Shown: piece by piece, positions 22,501-33,200 of the stretch
Numbering within the stretch: position 1 is the stretch's first letter
Layout: each line of letters starts with the position of its first letter
Assembly: GCF_036417845.1 (NCBI RefSeq)
Contig: NC_089990.1
Span: 3,670,001 to 3,734,000, forward strand
Source of the DNA: Apteryx mantelli
Lineage: Eukaryota > Chordata > Aves > Apterygiformes > Apterygidae
Reading direction: 5' to 3'
Length of the DNA stretch: 64,000 nucleotides
Position numbers and translations under genes: made by a program
Notes under the pieces: model-generated
Databases searched by the model: none
Told to the model about the DNA's origin: nothing
Seen by the model: only the letters and a program-made list of their open reading frames with translations

Positions 22501-23471
22501 CACTTGTAGTCGGCACAGAAACTAAAAGCAGACATGAATTTCTGCGGAAGTGGCCCGGCTGCTTTTAGCGGGGTGTCACTAGCCTCCCCTCTCTCGTCAC
22601 CCCTGAGCTAACGCCCCGAGTTATTGTCACCCGCAGCTCAGAGCACGCTGGCTACGGGCTCAGGCAGGCGAGTTAGGAGGAATGCTCTGCCACGCTGCCC
22701 AGCTGCTTTGGCACAGAGGAAGGCTTTCTCTTATTCATTTCCTACAGCAAGTTCTTTTCCAGGAAGCAAGGAATTTTTGTTTATATATTTCTCCTCTCTG
22801 AGTAACAAGCCTGCTCTCCCCAACTCAGGCTACTAGAAGCTTTCTGCCAAACAACACTATCACATAATCTCCCTCTCCCCTACAAATACCTAGCTAAGCT
22901 AATACAAAACAGCTGTTAAAGTTCTCCAGAAGACATCAAACTATATCAGATCTGAGACCAGCTCACATAGACCTAATCCATTTACTGACAGACATCCAAG
23001 TCCGACCTGCTCTTGAGAGACCCCCTAGAGCCAGAGGCGCTGCAGTCTTCCCATACAAGTCACCCAATACTGCACTACCCACTCTGTAAGAGAGCTTACT
23101 ATAAGGTTTAACTCTCCCTGCCTGCAGCTTAGTCCCAAGACTCCCAGGCGCTGACCACAGCATGGAGAAGACTTTGTCAGAAATAGCACATCACTGTTAC
23201 GAACACTTTTGTGTTGTACTAATGGTGTCTTGTTATTCAAAATCAAACACAAGGAAAAGCTATGAAAACAAGACATTGTTTGCTTTGCAACCAGGTCACA
23301 CTAATGGCCTTGCTTTCTTCCGTCTCAAGGTGAAAGGAGAACAGGGTTAATTTAAAAGAGAAAAGCTCCACCAAAAAATCAAGACACCAAAAAGACAAAA
23401 TGACACTTGGTACCTTGCAAGCATTTCTGTATTTCACAGGCTTGTTTCTGGCAGGGATCCTTCTGGGACAT
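19566..23471 (-). CDS. CMC4: CMC4, twin CX9C mitochondrial protein
   Basis: CMC4 (p8-MTCP1) is a small twin-CX9C protein of the mitochondrial intermembrane space, folded by the MIA40 disulfide relay. The two coding exons are 23471-23414 and 19735-19566, joined in phase 1 (CAA G|CG AAC), giving 75 residues. The start MSQKDPCQKQACEIQKC matches recalled human MPQKDPCQKQACEIQKC. Cysteines C7/C17 and C28/C38 form two exact CX9C pairs, and KGRSVCCSGFEKEE matches the human KGRSVVCSGFEKEE with one extra Cys. The C-terminus (after residue 58) is longer than in human and ends in a proline run. The 3.7-kb intron contains a small CpG-rich island. The gene lies downstream of MTCP1 on the same strand, as in mammals, where both come from one promoter by alternative splicing. 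Confidence 0.95.
20590..20960. other. CpG-rich island inside the CMC4 intron
   Basis: A sharply bounded GC- and CpG-rich stretch stands out from the AT-richer CMC4 intron. It includes a (CCTG)n run at 20800-20829. The open frames through it are Ala/Arg/Cys-rich and unrecognised. An internal promoter or noncoding first exon is possible, but no splice pairing was identified. Confidence 0.5.
20800..20829 (+). repeat. (CCTG)n microsatellite
   Basis: About seven perfect CCTG/TGCC tetranucleotides lie within the CpG-rich island of the CMC4 intron. Confidence 0.9.
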
Positions 23472-24792
23472 GGTCAGAGAACTAAAATGATAGGAAAATG
23501 TTACTGTAGAAACAATGTGCTTTTTTCTGGTAGGGGGCAAGGCATTCCCTTAAAACCAAGACTTCTAAAGAGCTCCCAATTTCCCTCTCTAGCGCAGTAC
23601 GATGGGCCACAGCTCAGCGAACACCTACTGCTGCTTGCATACGATTGCCAACCTACACAAGACTTCCTCAACCTCCCAATGCACACACAAAATCTTCACA
23701 GCACACCTCGCCCAGGCAGCAACTTGTTAGATGCCTCAGTACTGAACAGCTCTGTGTCTGGCTAGAGGATGAGAACGCGGATAACGAATACGGAGAATTT
23801 TCATGTTGCTAATTTTGAATACCTTTTTCTTTCTTTTTTTCCTGGTCAAAATGTGTGCTTTTCCACTTAGAAACACAGAATTCCCTTCTCTGAACAAAGA
23901 CTCAAATGAATATAGATATATTTTTTTGATAGTTCTATGCCTCCAAACCTGATACTAAAACATGTATTTGAGTAAAGGCCTTCCCTGTGAGCTCTATATA
24001 ACCAGGAGTTTGGTGTTTGTCATACAACTGCATCTGGAGGAGGAATTAAAAAAAAAAAAAAACAGTTGTGTATGTCCTGTAAAAATTATGAGGGTTTGTT
24101 TTGTTTTGTTTTTAGAAAACCTCTTGGAAAGCTCCCAAAAGAAACATATCGGAGGAAAGCTCCATCACATTCACATCACTGTAAAGCAGGATTCCAGACA
24201 CTCAGTTTGACTTTCTGCAGCTGTGACGCCTGCAACTGTGATCTCTCCCAAGAGATCAAAAGACGAGCAAAAGCTGGTGGGACCAGCAGTTGGATGGGAG
24301 ACCTCTACGGAAAGCGCTGCTGTTACAGAAAGTGGTGCTGGGACATCAGCTCCCTCTGAGACACTCTTCAGCCCCTGCCCCTGCCCAGCGCTACGGAGCT
24401 GCTGCCCTTCAAGCTTCTGTCCGTGCTTGGACTTGCGCTATCCCACAGCACGTCTCAACACAGCTAAGGCATTATCTGCAGCATCCTGGCCAAACTCCGC
24501 TCGGGGCGATCATATTCTGCCTACCTAGAACTCCCCCTGACGTTTCAATTGGGCACGATACTCTTCTTCACTGCCTGTCCTAAACTCTTGTGTGATGTTG
24601 CTGTGTGTTGTTTAACTGCTTCCACCTCAGAGGTGGCTGCATTTCAGTGGAGAGAGAATCATTTATTGTACAAAACATACAAGGACATCTTCCTAGAGCC
24701 ACTGCTCCTGAAAGACAAAAAGTCACATTAAAGAATGACCAGGAATAAACAGAGCACAGTACAAAAGCAGGGTAACAGCTACACGTACCAGA

Positions 24793-25373
24793 TTAATCAC
24801 CAGGCACGAGTTTAAGCAGCAGTTCTTCAACACCACCAAGCTGTAAGCGACAAGGAAAAGTTCAATACGTCTACAGTTACCCTGGCTGAGCTAATGGACT
24901 TCAGTAAAATAACAGTCCTTTGCCGTCCCTCAGGGAGCTCAAATGACTTCACAAACAGGAATGACTATGGTCTAACGTCGCCACCATCCTTACCATGAGA
25001 TGGTGCTCTATCTCCCAAACGCGAGAGTTACTATCCCTGTACTGCTCACCCTGGGACAGCTGCCACATATGAGGCAGCCGGGATGGGGGGAGCTGGCTGG
25101 GTCGCAGCGCCTCACCCAGGGGAACCTGAACTCTTTGGATCCGGGCCCTCAGCATACCTTCCTCCTGGGGGAGAGCAACAGAAAGAGCAGGCAGTTACCG
25201 GCAAGGCAGCAGAGGCACCTGCATTATCAAAGCTACAATCACTGGGAAGCTCAAAGGACACTTGCCTCTTCCGCAGCCACGAGCCACGTTTTGCGGTGCT
25301 CATCGCAGTAAACACCTACGCGTCGCACCCACAGCCGGACAGGAGGAGCGCCAGCGTGCCCTCCTTCTGCCAT
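24793..25373 (-). CDS. MTCP1: MTCP1 (TCL1-family AKT co-activator)
   Basis: MTCP1 belongs to the TCL1 family of eight-stranded beta-barrel proteins that bind the AKT PH domain and promote its activation. The coding exons are 25373-25266 (36 codons), 25164-24994 (57 codons) and 24840-24793 (15 codons plus stop), all in phase 0, giving 108 residues against 107 recalled for human. Matching landmarks are MAEGGHAGAPP, LWVRRVGVYCDEHRKTW (human LWVHQEGIYRDEYQRTW), LRARIQRVQVPLGEALRPSQ, MWQLSQGEQYRDSNSRVW and EELLLKLVPGD. The middle exon has exactly the length expected from human. The first intron (25265-25165) is only 101 bases and has a GC donor (GAG|GCAAGT) with a normal AG acceptor. The second intron is GT-AG (ATG|GTAAGG). 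The gene lies between the shared promoter and the CMC4 coding exons. Confidence 0.95.
25165..25265 (-). other. MTCP1: GC-AG intron of MTCP1
   Basis: The donor reads GAAGAG|GCAAGT and the acceptor CCCCCAG|GAGGAA. Joining here restores the reading frame and keeps one-to-one spacing with human around TWxxxxEE-E. GCAAGT is the standard strong context for the minor GC donor class still spliced by the major spliceosome. No nearby GT donor preserves the alignment. Confidence 0.8.
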
Positions 25374-28300
25374 TCCCTCAGTTACGTCCCGGTGCTCCCG
25401 TTAGGTGTACGGCATCAACACGCACGGTGCGCGCATGGTCTCCTTAGCTCTGAATACATTCGCGGAGAAAGCTCTCAGCTCGGAAAGGCACCTTTGGGCG
25501 GTGTCTGACTTACTGTATGAGGTGCTATTTGCTGAAATGTCCCTAACAGTCAATTTGGGAAGCTAAGGTGGTGCCTAAGCGAACGGAAATGTCATGACAA
25601 GTTGCACGCCGGGACGTGCGTGCTGTATGGCATTTGTAAGGCATTTTGGGACAAAAGGTGCTAAGGTACACTGTTAAACCCTGTGAATATTGGCTTTGCT
25701 TATTCCACTAACAGTTCTATTAACAGTCTTTGTGTAAAATGGGGGGGGGAAAAAAAGAAGAGAGAAAAAAAGTGATTTATGTGAGACTTCCGTGGCTAGT
25801 GATGGTCTAAATCCCAAAAGCGAAACTTGTGGACAACAGGTGAAATTAGCCTAACGGGAACGAAGGTCATTCTGGAGATAAAGCATAAGACTCCACACGC
25901 ACGAGTTTCTCGTATTTGGAGCTTGCAGAGCTGTCATTGTGAAGGGTCCTTCATCTCATCTCTTTTAAGAGGACGGCAGAATTGTCCGTTCACGTACAAG
26001 CTTCTTGTGAATAGCTCTCGTTACTTTGCGGAGTTCCGATTTTAGCTGCTTACTAAGAGCCACTGATACCAGCAGGGACAAAGGAATTTTAGACATTGAG
26101 ACGGTTCTTCCTACTAGAATTTTTGTTTAACAGCACGTTTATCTGTATATCGGTTAGATCAAGCTGAGCCATTAGCAAATGAAGGGCAGGGAAAATGATT
26201 CTCTCTTTGAACCCTAGAAGAGGTAATCAAAATGGTACAGACAGTCTTCATTCTTTATCTAGGTTTAAAGTAGAACAGAATTAAGCTGTAATACGTATAA
26301 CATCTTCCTGCTATGAAGCAGTTGCAATATTCCTATCCCAGTGAAACACAGTGATCTTCTCCTGAAAACTTGTGAAGTTATAAGGCAGATTTCAGACAGA
26401 AGTAAGAAAATCTGGGTACAAAATAAAGTAGGGAAGGTCAGGGAGAGAAAAAATTGTTAAACATCGGGGTACATATAATAGGAAATACATTTCCATGTAG
26501 CCTTCTATATCTTACATCAGAGTTTCTCTACCTTTTTTCCAATCAAAAGATCACTCAGCCTTTTTGAAAACTAAACACCAACCACGGATCAGCCTGAACG
26601 GCACAGTCACAGTATCTTAATTTATAAGCAAAGAAAAATTTGAATGTTCTTTTATTATTTCTTTTTCTCCCATTCTGTTTGTTTCCTTGCTTGATGTATG
26701 GGAATGCGTACACGTGCAATAAGAAAGTACAACTGTTCTGAAGACATCCTGTGATGTCTTATGAACTGCAATGGTTCACAGCCGCAGACTGGGAAACATT
26801 GCCACAGCCGCTCCAAGCAACGCGCCAGCAGTTGGATCACTGGCATTTAAAGGAATGCAACAGCAAACCGACTAGCCTCGCAGGGCCTTCAGGAGGGAGT
26901 TGTGAAGTTAAAGTGACATTTCTCTAAATCCCATTCACTCTGCTTTATCCTAAATCGCTTCACAAATTTAAGCCCATGTGCGAAGATTATTTTGCCCAGC
27001 AGTGAAATGCAGCAATAACCACTGCTCAGTTTCAGTCAGCAGAATGTAATTACCCAGGTTGGAATTTGGCCAGGATACTCTCCTACTCTGTGGTAAAATG
27101 CCAAAAGCCCCATCATGACCAAAAACGCTCAAGAATTCGCTTTCACACCCTGTTCAAAGCTGGAATTTCTATAGCTCATCATCCCCAGAACCAGGAGACA
27201 TTTTCAGCTTAATACTGACTTCAGTACTGGAAAAATATTAATCAGTAAGTGAACACCACTATTTCCTACAGCAACTAAACTTTCCTGGAAGGTCTCCTAT
27301 CCAAGTACTAACCTTGTTCAACGCTGTTCTTGCTGAACTACAGATAGGAGGACTAAAGTACAATATACGTATTTGTATTTATTGTGTGTGAACATGGTAG
27401 TAATGCTAGGTACTGGATTGACAGAACAAGGTCTCATGCAGAGGACACTGTGCAGAATGGGCAGCAGTTAACATGTGCTTTTGCTCTTTGTCCGACTAAT
27501 TTGTCCCAAACTTCCTCCAAACTCCATGGCTCAGAGTTCAGTTGCCAAAGTTCAAAGGCCCAGTCTGGCCTCTCTTTTCTCCAGTCTCTGAGACTATTAT
27601 GCAAGAATCCAGTTAGTGCCATGAATAAAATCTTGAGGTCAGGCAAAACCGTCAATTGGGTTTGAAGCGAGACAGATTTGTCTCTAGTATTCAAAACATA
27701 CAAGAGAAGCAGAGAGGATTCGAAAAAGCATGCGCTTAGACATTTGCACCTAAAACCTTAAAAAGGGAAAAACATATGCAACACCTATTTTTGCTGACTT
27801 TATAAGGAAATCAAACAAGAGCCTGGAGGAAGAAATGGTTGAAAGGAAAAATAAGCTTACTTATATTTAAAATAAATAGTAAAAACTGTTCCTTACATTA
27901 AGTTTGCTCCACAATCTATGCCAAAAGACCCAAGCCAACAAACAACAATCCAGCTTAATTTTGCAGGACTGCAGTGTCATCCTATGACACTGATTTCAGT
28001 GTTCACATCAATACAACTGCAGAAGACTGAGCTGTTTAAGGTCCTGAGGGGGGAAGATTTAAAGCCCAGGCCCCACTGACATCAACAGGACTTGCAGGTT
28101 TCTGTCTATCTCAGCAGCAGGCCTTGGAAGTTTAATATTGTTCTGGGACACGGGTGGATTTCTGAGCCACACAGTACGTGAACCAGCATGAAGATGGCCG
28201 GGAGGAGGACTGCATCTTGTAATGAAGACAATTTACTTGCTTTTAAAGCATTAGACATTACATTAAAATACTTCACCGAAACAATGAAAGGAAGCTCCAT

Positions 28301-28880
28301 TCCCAGAGCCGGAGCTCAGCATGCTGAACAAACGCCCCCTTTATTACCTGCTATTTTAAATGGGGACTGGGTCAGATTGTTAGAAGAGTTCAGCTGCCAC
28401 TTAGTTACCAAGGAAAAAAGCGATGCTGAAGCTGAGCGAATTGGGCACGGTATTATGCTAGCACAGCTACAAGGCTTCTGGACCAAAGCTGGCTCAAATC
28501 TGACCAGTTTGGCCTTCTGGTGGAGAGAGCGTGCAGCTGCCTGCGCAGCTCCGTGTGCACAGCCTTCGGGGAGCTAAATGGGAGCTGAGCTTTCCTGAAA
28601 ATCCCAGTCTGCATCTTACAAAGAGTCAGGGAATCAGATGAGCTGTCCGCTGCTGTAAGAGCATGTTGACTCACTCTAAAGCTTCTTCTCTGGGTTTTGG
28701 ACTCTACTCTGCCCAGAGCACTCGCCCCCAGCAAGCCTCCACGACTCAACTCTCCACTCTGCCCAGCCTACTGAGGGGTAGCAGATGCTCACCGACCAGC
28801 CGGGGCTGTCCAGCAGCTAGGGGAGGGAAGGTCTAGCTTTGGTGGGATCTAAAGAAACAGGAAAACAAAAAGAGAAGGAG
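25374..28880 (-). other. Presumed 5' intron of MTCP1/CMC4
   Basis: AT-richer sequence lies between the MTCP1 start codon and the GC-rich promoter tract. It should be intron in the transcripts that start near 29.9 kb. I see no conserved exon, RNA gene or clear repeat. One uninterrupted plus-strand frame at 28188-28577 (129 codons) resembles nothing I know and has no clear splice or promoter context. Confidence 0.4.
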
Positions 28881-29059
28881 GGAGTACGGGGTGGGGAGCC
28901 CGGGTGAAAGAAGGGAAGGAGGAGAAAGGGGTGTGGGGGCCAGAGTGAGAGAAGGGCCGGCCGAGGAGGGGGCGCAGGAGCCGGGCTCTGGGAGGGCTGG
29001 TTGGGGAGGGGGCGCGGGAGCCGGGCCTGGGGAGCGGAGAGGGAGCTGGGGCAAGCAAA

Positions 29060-29625
29060 GAGGCAGTGGAGAAGGGGGTGTGAGGGCCAGGCCCGGGAAG
29101 GGGGTGTGCGAGCCGGGGCCGCGGAGGGGGTGTGTGAGCCGGGGCCCGGGCAGGGGGTATGGGGCCGGGCCTGGGCCTGGGCCCGGGCACGGGGTGTGGG
29201 GCCGGGCAGGGGGTGTGCGGCTGTTGCCGGGCCCTGGCGGGGGGCGTGGGGCTGGGAAGGGGGCTGAAGCCGGGCCCGGGAAGGGGGTGTGGGGCTGTTG
29301 CCGGGCCCTGGCAGGGGCTGTGGGGCTGGGAAGGGGGCGTGGGGCCGGGCCCGGGAAGGGGGTGTGGGGCCGGGAAGGGGGTGTGGGGCTGTTGCCAGGC
29401 CCTGGCAGGGGGTGTGGGGCTGGGAAGGGGGTGTGGGGCCGGGCAGGGGGTGTGGGGCTGTTGCCGGGCCCTGGCAGGGGCTGTGGGGCTGGGAAGGGGG
29501 CGTGGGGCTGTTGCCAGGCCCTGGCAGGGGGTGTGGGGCTGGGAAGGGGGTGTGGGGCCGGGCCCGGGAAAGGGTGTGGGGCTGGGAAGGGGGCGTGGGG
29601 CTGGGGCCGGGCCCGGAAAGGCAGC
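29060..29625 (+). repeat. G-rich minisatellite next to the BRCC3 promoter
   Basis: Tandem modules alternate GGGAAGGGGGYGTGGGGC with GCTGTTGCCRGGCCCTGGCAG and GGGCCGGGCCC. The order of modules varies, so higher-order units of roughly 75-120 bases recur. The plus strand is extremely G-rich. The 300-500-codon frames through it, on both strands and in several phases, are Gly- or Pro-rich repeat translations rather than genes. In the MTCP1/CMC4 direction it would lie in the first intron. Confidence 0.85.
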
Positions 29626-29861
29626 GGGGAAGCCGGCACCGGCGCTGCCGGCGGGGAGGGGGCGCAGCGCGTCTCCATGGCAACCGCCTCCCCCCCGGTC
29701 CGGGCCTGCGGGGCGCGGCGGCGGCGGCGGCGGCGGCGGCTGCCCCGGCGCGGCCCAGCCCAGCGCGGCCCGGCCCTGCCCGGCCAGCAGCCCCTCGGCG
29801 CGACACGGCGCCGGGAGGGACCGGGCCGCGCCGGGCCCGCGGCCGCCGCCCCGTGACCTAC

Positions 29862-29990
29862 CTGCAGCCCCCACGCAGGTGACAGCCACCGCCGTGTGCA
29901 CCGGCCAAAGCCTTCCCCCCGCCCGGCCTCCCTCCCGCGCCCCCCCCCGGCTCCCCCCGCCGGCTCGCGGGCCCCAATAGCCGGCGCGCC
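29862..29990 (-). other. Putative noncoding first exon of CMC4/MTCP1
   Basis: On the minus strand a strong donor, GGGCTGCAG|GTAGGT, lies at 29862/29861, just upstream (in transcript sense) of the G-rich array and within the CpG island shared with BRCC3. In mammals CMC4 and MTCP1 mRNAs share an untranslated 5' exon beside BRCC3, and this is the best candidate here. The 5' limit is not determined, and the right-hand coordinate is only an estimate set by the CCAAT box near 29975. Confidence 0.4.
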
Positions 29991-30299
29991 GCGGAGCCCC
30001 TCCCCGCCCCGGCCCGCCCCGCTCCGCCGCCCGGGCCGCCCCCGCCCTCCCGCCGCGGGGGACCGGCCGGCGCCCGCGGAACCAACGGGCCGCCGCTCGC
30101 GTGGGCGACACGGCGCTTCCGTCGCGCGGGACCGCCCGCCTCTCCGGAAGCCGGCCTGCCCCTCGGCGGCGGCGATTGGCTGGCGGCGTGGCGGCGCTGC
30201 GCTGCCATTGGCCCTTCCCGCCGAGGGCGGGGTGAGCCGGGGCGTTGCTCCGCCCATTTCCGGGCGAGGCGGGGAAGAAGGCCGGGCGGTGGCGCCAAG
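29970..30299. promoter_or_regulatory. Bidirectional CpG-island promoter, BRCC3 and CMC4/MTCP1
   Basis: The stretch is CpG-dense with no TATA box. It has CCAAT boxes in both orientations: CCAAT at about 29975, ATTGG at about 30174-30178 and again at about 30206-30210. The BRCC3 start codon is embedded in GCCAAGATGGCGG, a good YY1 motif as found at many TATA-less housekeeping starts. Divergent transcription is inferred from the gene layout, which matches human. Confidence 0.55.
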
Positions 30300-33200
30300 A
30301 TGGCGGTGCAGGCCGTGCACTTGGAGGCCGACGCCTTCCTCGTGTGCCTCAACCACGCGCTGAGCACCGAGAAGGAGGAGGTCATGGGGCTCTGCATCGG
30401 CGAGGTACCGGCGCCGCGCGCGCGCTGCGGAGGGGGGAGCGCGGCCCGGCCTGAAGCGGCTGGAGCACAGGGCCGCTCCGTCAGTGCGGGCTGGCGCCGC
30501 TGGCCGCTGCGGCAGTAAGAGCTGAATCGGGGAGACTCGCCGCCCCCCCGGGCTGGCTGTGTTTTGATGCGTGCTTCTTCTCTACTGAAAATACAACGGC
30601 AGATTTTCCCTTGAGGGGGCTGTTTCTTTAGCAGAGAAGCAATTGATTTTTTTTTCTTTTTGCTTTTATCGCTAGGTCGATACCAGCAGAATTGTCCACA
30701 TCCATTCTGTGATCATCTTGCGCCGCTCTGATAAGAGGAAAGACCGTGTGGAAATCTCTCCAGAGCAGCTTTCAGCTGCTTCTACTGAAGCAGAGATATC
30801 CTTTCCCAGAGACCACAGCAAGCTTACCAGCCCAGTGGTTTAGTTCAGACCTCTTTTTGCGTGCAGTTGTTTAAGACTTATTCTAGTTTGCCCAGAGTTG
30901 TCAGCTGCTTCCCTCCTGCAGTTCAGATTAGGAGGCCGGGCTGGCAGTCACCATTCTCTGGAGTCTATGTTGGCTCCAGCATTTGCAGTGGAGTTGTGTA
31001 ATAACTAATTATTGTAATTGACTAATTTTTTTTAATTATAAATAAAGCTCTAAATTACACTTTTAATGGGATAGGAGTCCAGTTTACAGATGCAAGTTCT
31101 TTTGTATTTCCAGTTAGCAACAACTAATAAATACAGCAAGGAAACTTAGTAGAAAGTAAAAGGTTAACAAGTCTGTTTCCAAGGGTGGTACGTTATAGGG
31201 TTTTTTCCCTGCATAACCTTAAGGATGCTGTGTTGGACAGCTTACTTAATTGTCACTTCTTTCCACCTGCAGACAAAATCCATTTTGTTTCTGCTCAACC
31301 ACAAGGCTATTCTACTGATGATGGGAAAGAGGCTTCCATCGGTTTCCTGCTAGGTGTCTTGTCACTCCTCTAAAGTGATCTGAAGTCATGTTGAGTCTTG
31401 GGGAAACTTTTTTTTTATAGTCTCTCCTGTATTTTCTGTTTTGCTTGTACAAAGAATTTCTTCCCTTTGCTCTGTTAGTTTCAGAAGGACCTTGACTGAC
31501 ACACAGGTTGGCTGAAATGACGGGACGTCCCATGAGAGTTGTGGGCTGGTATCACTCTCATCCTCATATCACTGTCTGGCCATCGCATGTGGGTAAGAGA
31601 ATGAAAACATACTGCTCTGTCTGAAAACATACAGCTTGCTATCTGCATTACTCAAAATTTACTGGATTTTGAATCTGCGCTTCACAACTATCGAAGTTGC
31701 AGCGTTCCCTGGGTTAGTGATGTGGGTTGATTCTCCTTGTAGGACATGGCTGCTCGGCCTTCCTGGCTCTGCGAGCTTTGTCCTGAGGTCCTCATTAGCC
31801 CAGGAACCACCACACATGCTTAGCAGACCTGTAGGGAAGGATAATTCCTGGAATGGTTCACGGGTAGGAGATGCCGGTTTCCCAGAGGGCCTCTATAGGA
31901 TGAGATTGTCTTGAAGGGCTTTGGGAAATAGCCACGCTCCCGTTTGTGGGATGTAACCGCAGCACAGGAGCTGTGCTTCAGACTGCACACGGCTCAATAG
32001 CCGCAGATTAGCCGTCGTGATTGCTACTGTTCTTCCAGACAAATAGAGCTGCAAACGGGGCGTGGGGAATGACAAAAGAGCTGTGGGAATGATAGTCCCA
32101 CTGTTGTTCTTTGACAGCTGTGTTGATGCAAAAATGTCTTTCAAAGAACCATGCGAGTAGTTTACATGCATTGGATGTGCGTGGCTGTATGGCTGATCTA
32201 CAGCTCCAGGCTGATGCTAAGATTTATTTTTTTTTTTCCTCCCTTTTTCCTCCCCTCTCATCTTATTTGCTGTTTAGTTCTATTTTTAAGTTGGATCAAG
32301 ACGTTTCCACGTTCTGTGGGAAAAGGCTGCTTTCCTTTAAAGCAGGCTGCCTTTTGTTTATCTTTTAACTTAGTGTCCTGAAATTCTTTAAAATAAAGCT
32401 TGTGATTGTTACCAAATTTTAGAGCCACCCTTTGAAAGGTAGCAAGTCTTTTCCTCAGTCGTTCAGAAGACTAGTGAAATTCTGTGTTTTGTTTTTTGTC
32501 TGTCTGCAGATGTCCGCACTCAAGCTATGTATCAGATGATGGACCAGGGTTTTGTAGGGCTTATTTTCTCCTGTTTCATTGAGGACAAAAACACAAAGGT
32601 AGGCAACTTAAAAATGGGGATAAGCCCTTCAGGTACTCGTGAAAATGTCAGCCCCTGGGCAAAACTGAAATCCTGTGTTTGCCCTTGGATGCAACCTGCA
32701 GCGAGGGCTGTGCTGTTTGCAGCAAGGTCGAAGCATGGCTAGAATGCTGATGTTTGGGGCATGATCCTGATTCACAGAAAAACAAGTTATTACTCTCTCC
32801 TGATCCACAGCCTGGTTCGATAGTCAGTAGAGCTGTGTGGGAATCGGGTTCTGGGACTGAATTGAGATGGCTGACTCAATATATGTGTGCATTGAAAGAA
32901 TGAATGCCCTTCATCTGTTTGGCAGAACTAGCTTATTTCGTCTTTGTGCCTGGGGCCCCCTGTGCTTTTTCAGAGCACTTAAATTATCTGAGATGCTATT
33001 ACAGTGTGAGATGAGCTGGCAATAATGTGTCTTGTCTAGGTTTTCCAAAAAGCTGTAAGATTTTTTTCGTAGCTAGCAGGTGTGTCAGTATCTGCTTGTT
33101 AATGTTACCAGTCAAAGCAGAAGTTGCTTACTTTTGCAACCTGTTAAAATGCTGTTTGAAAGTATATTCTGCTTCCTGAAAGAATTATGGATTTTAAATG

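Noticed and set aside
28188-28577. 129-codon plus-strand frame in the presumed MTCP1/CMC4 intron
   Set aside because: It is uninterrupted but unrecognised, with no promoter, splice or codon-use support. Chance is the simpler reading.
28817-30356. Pro/Gly-rich frames of 320-507 codons near the BRCC3 promoter
   Set aside because: They are translations of the G-rich minisatellite and CpG island on both strands.
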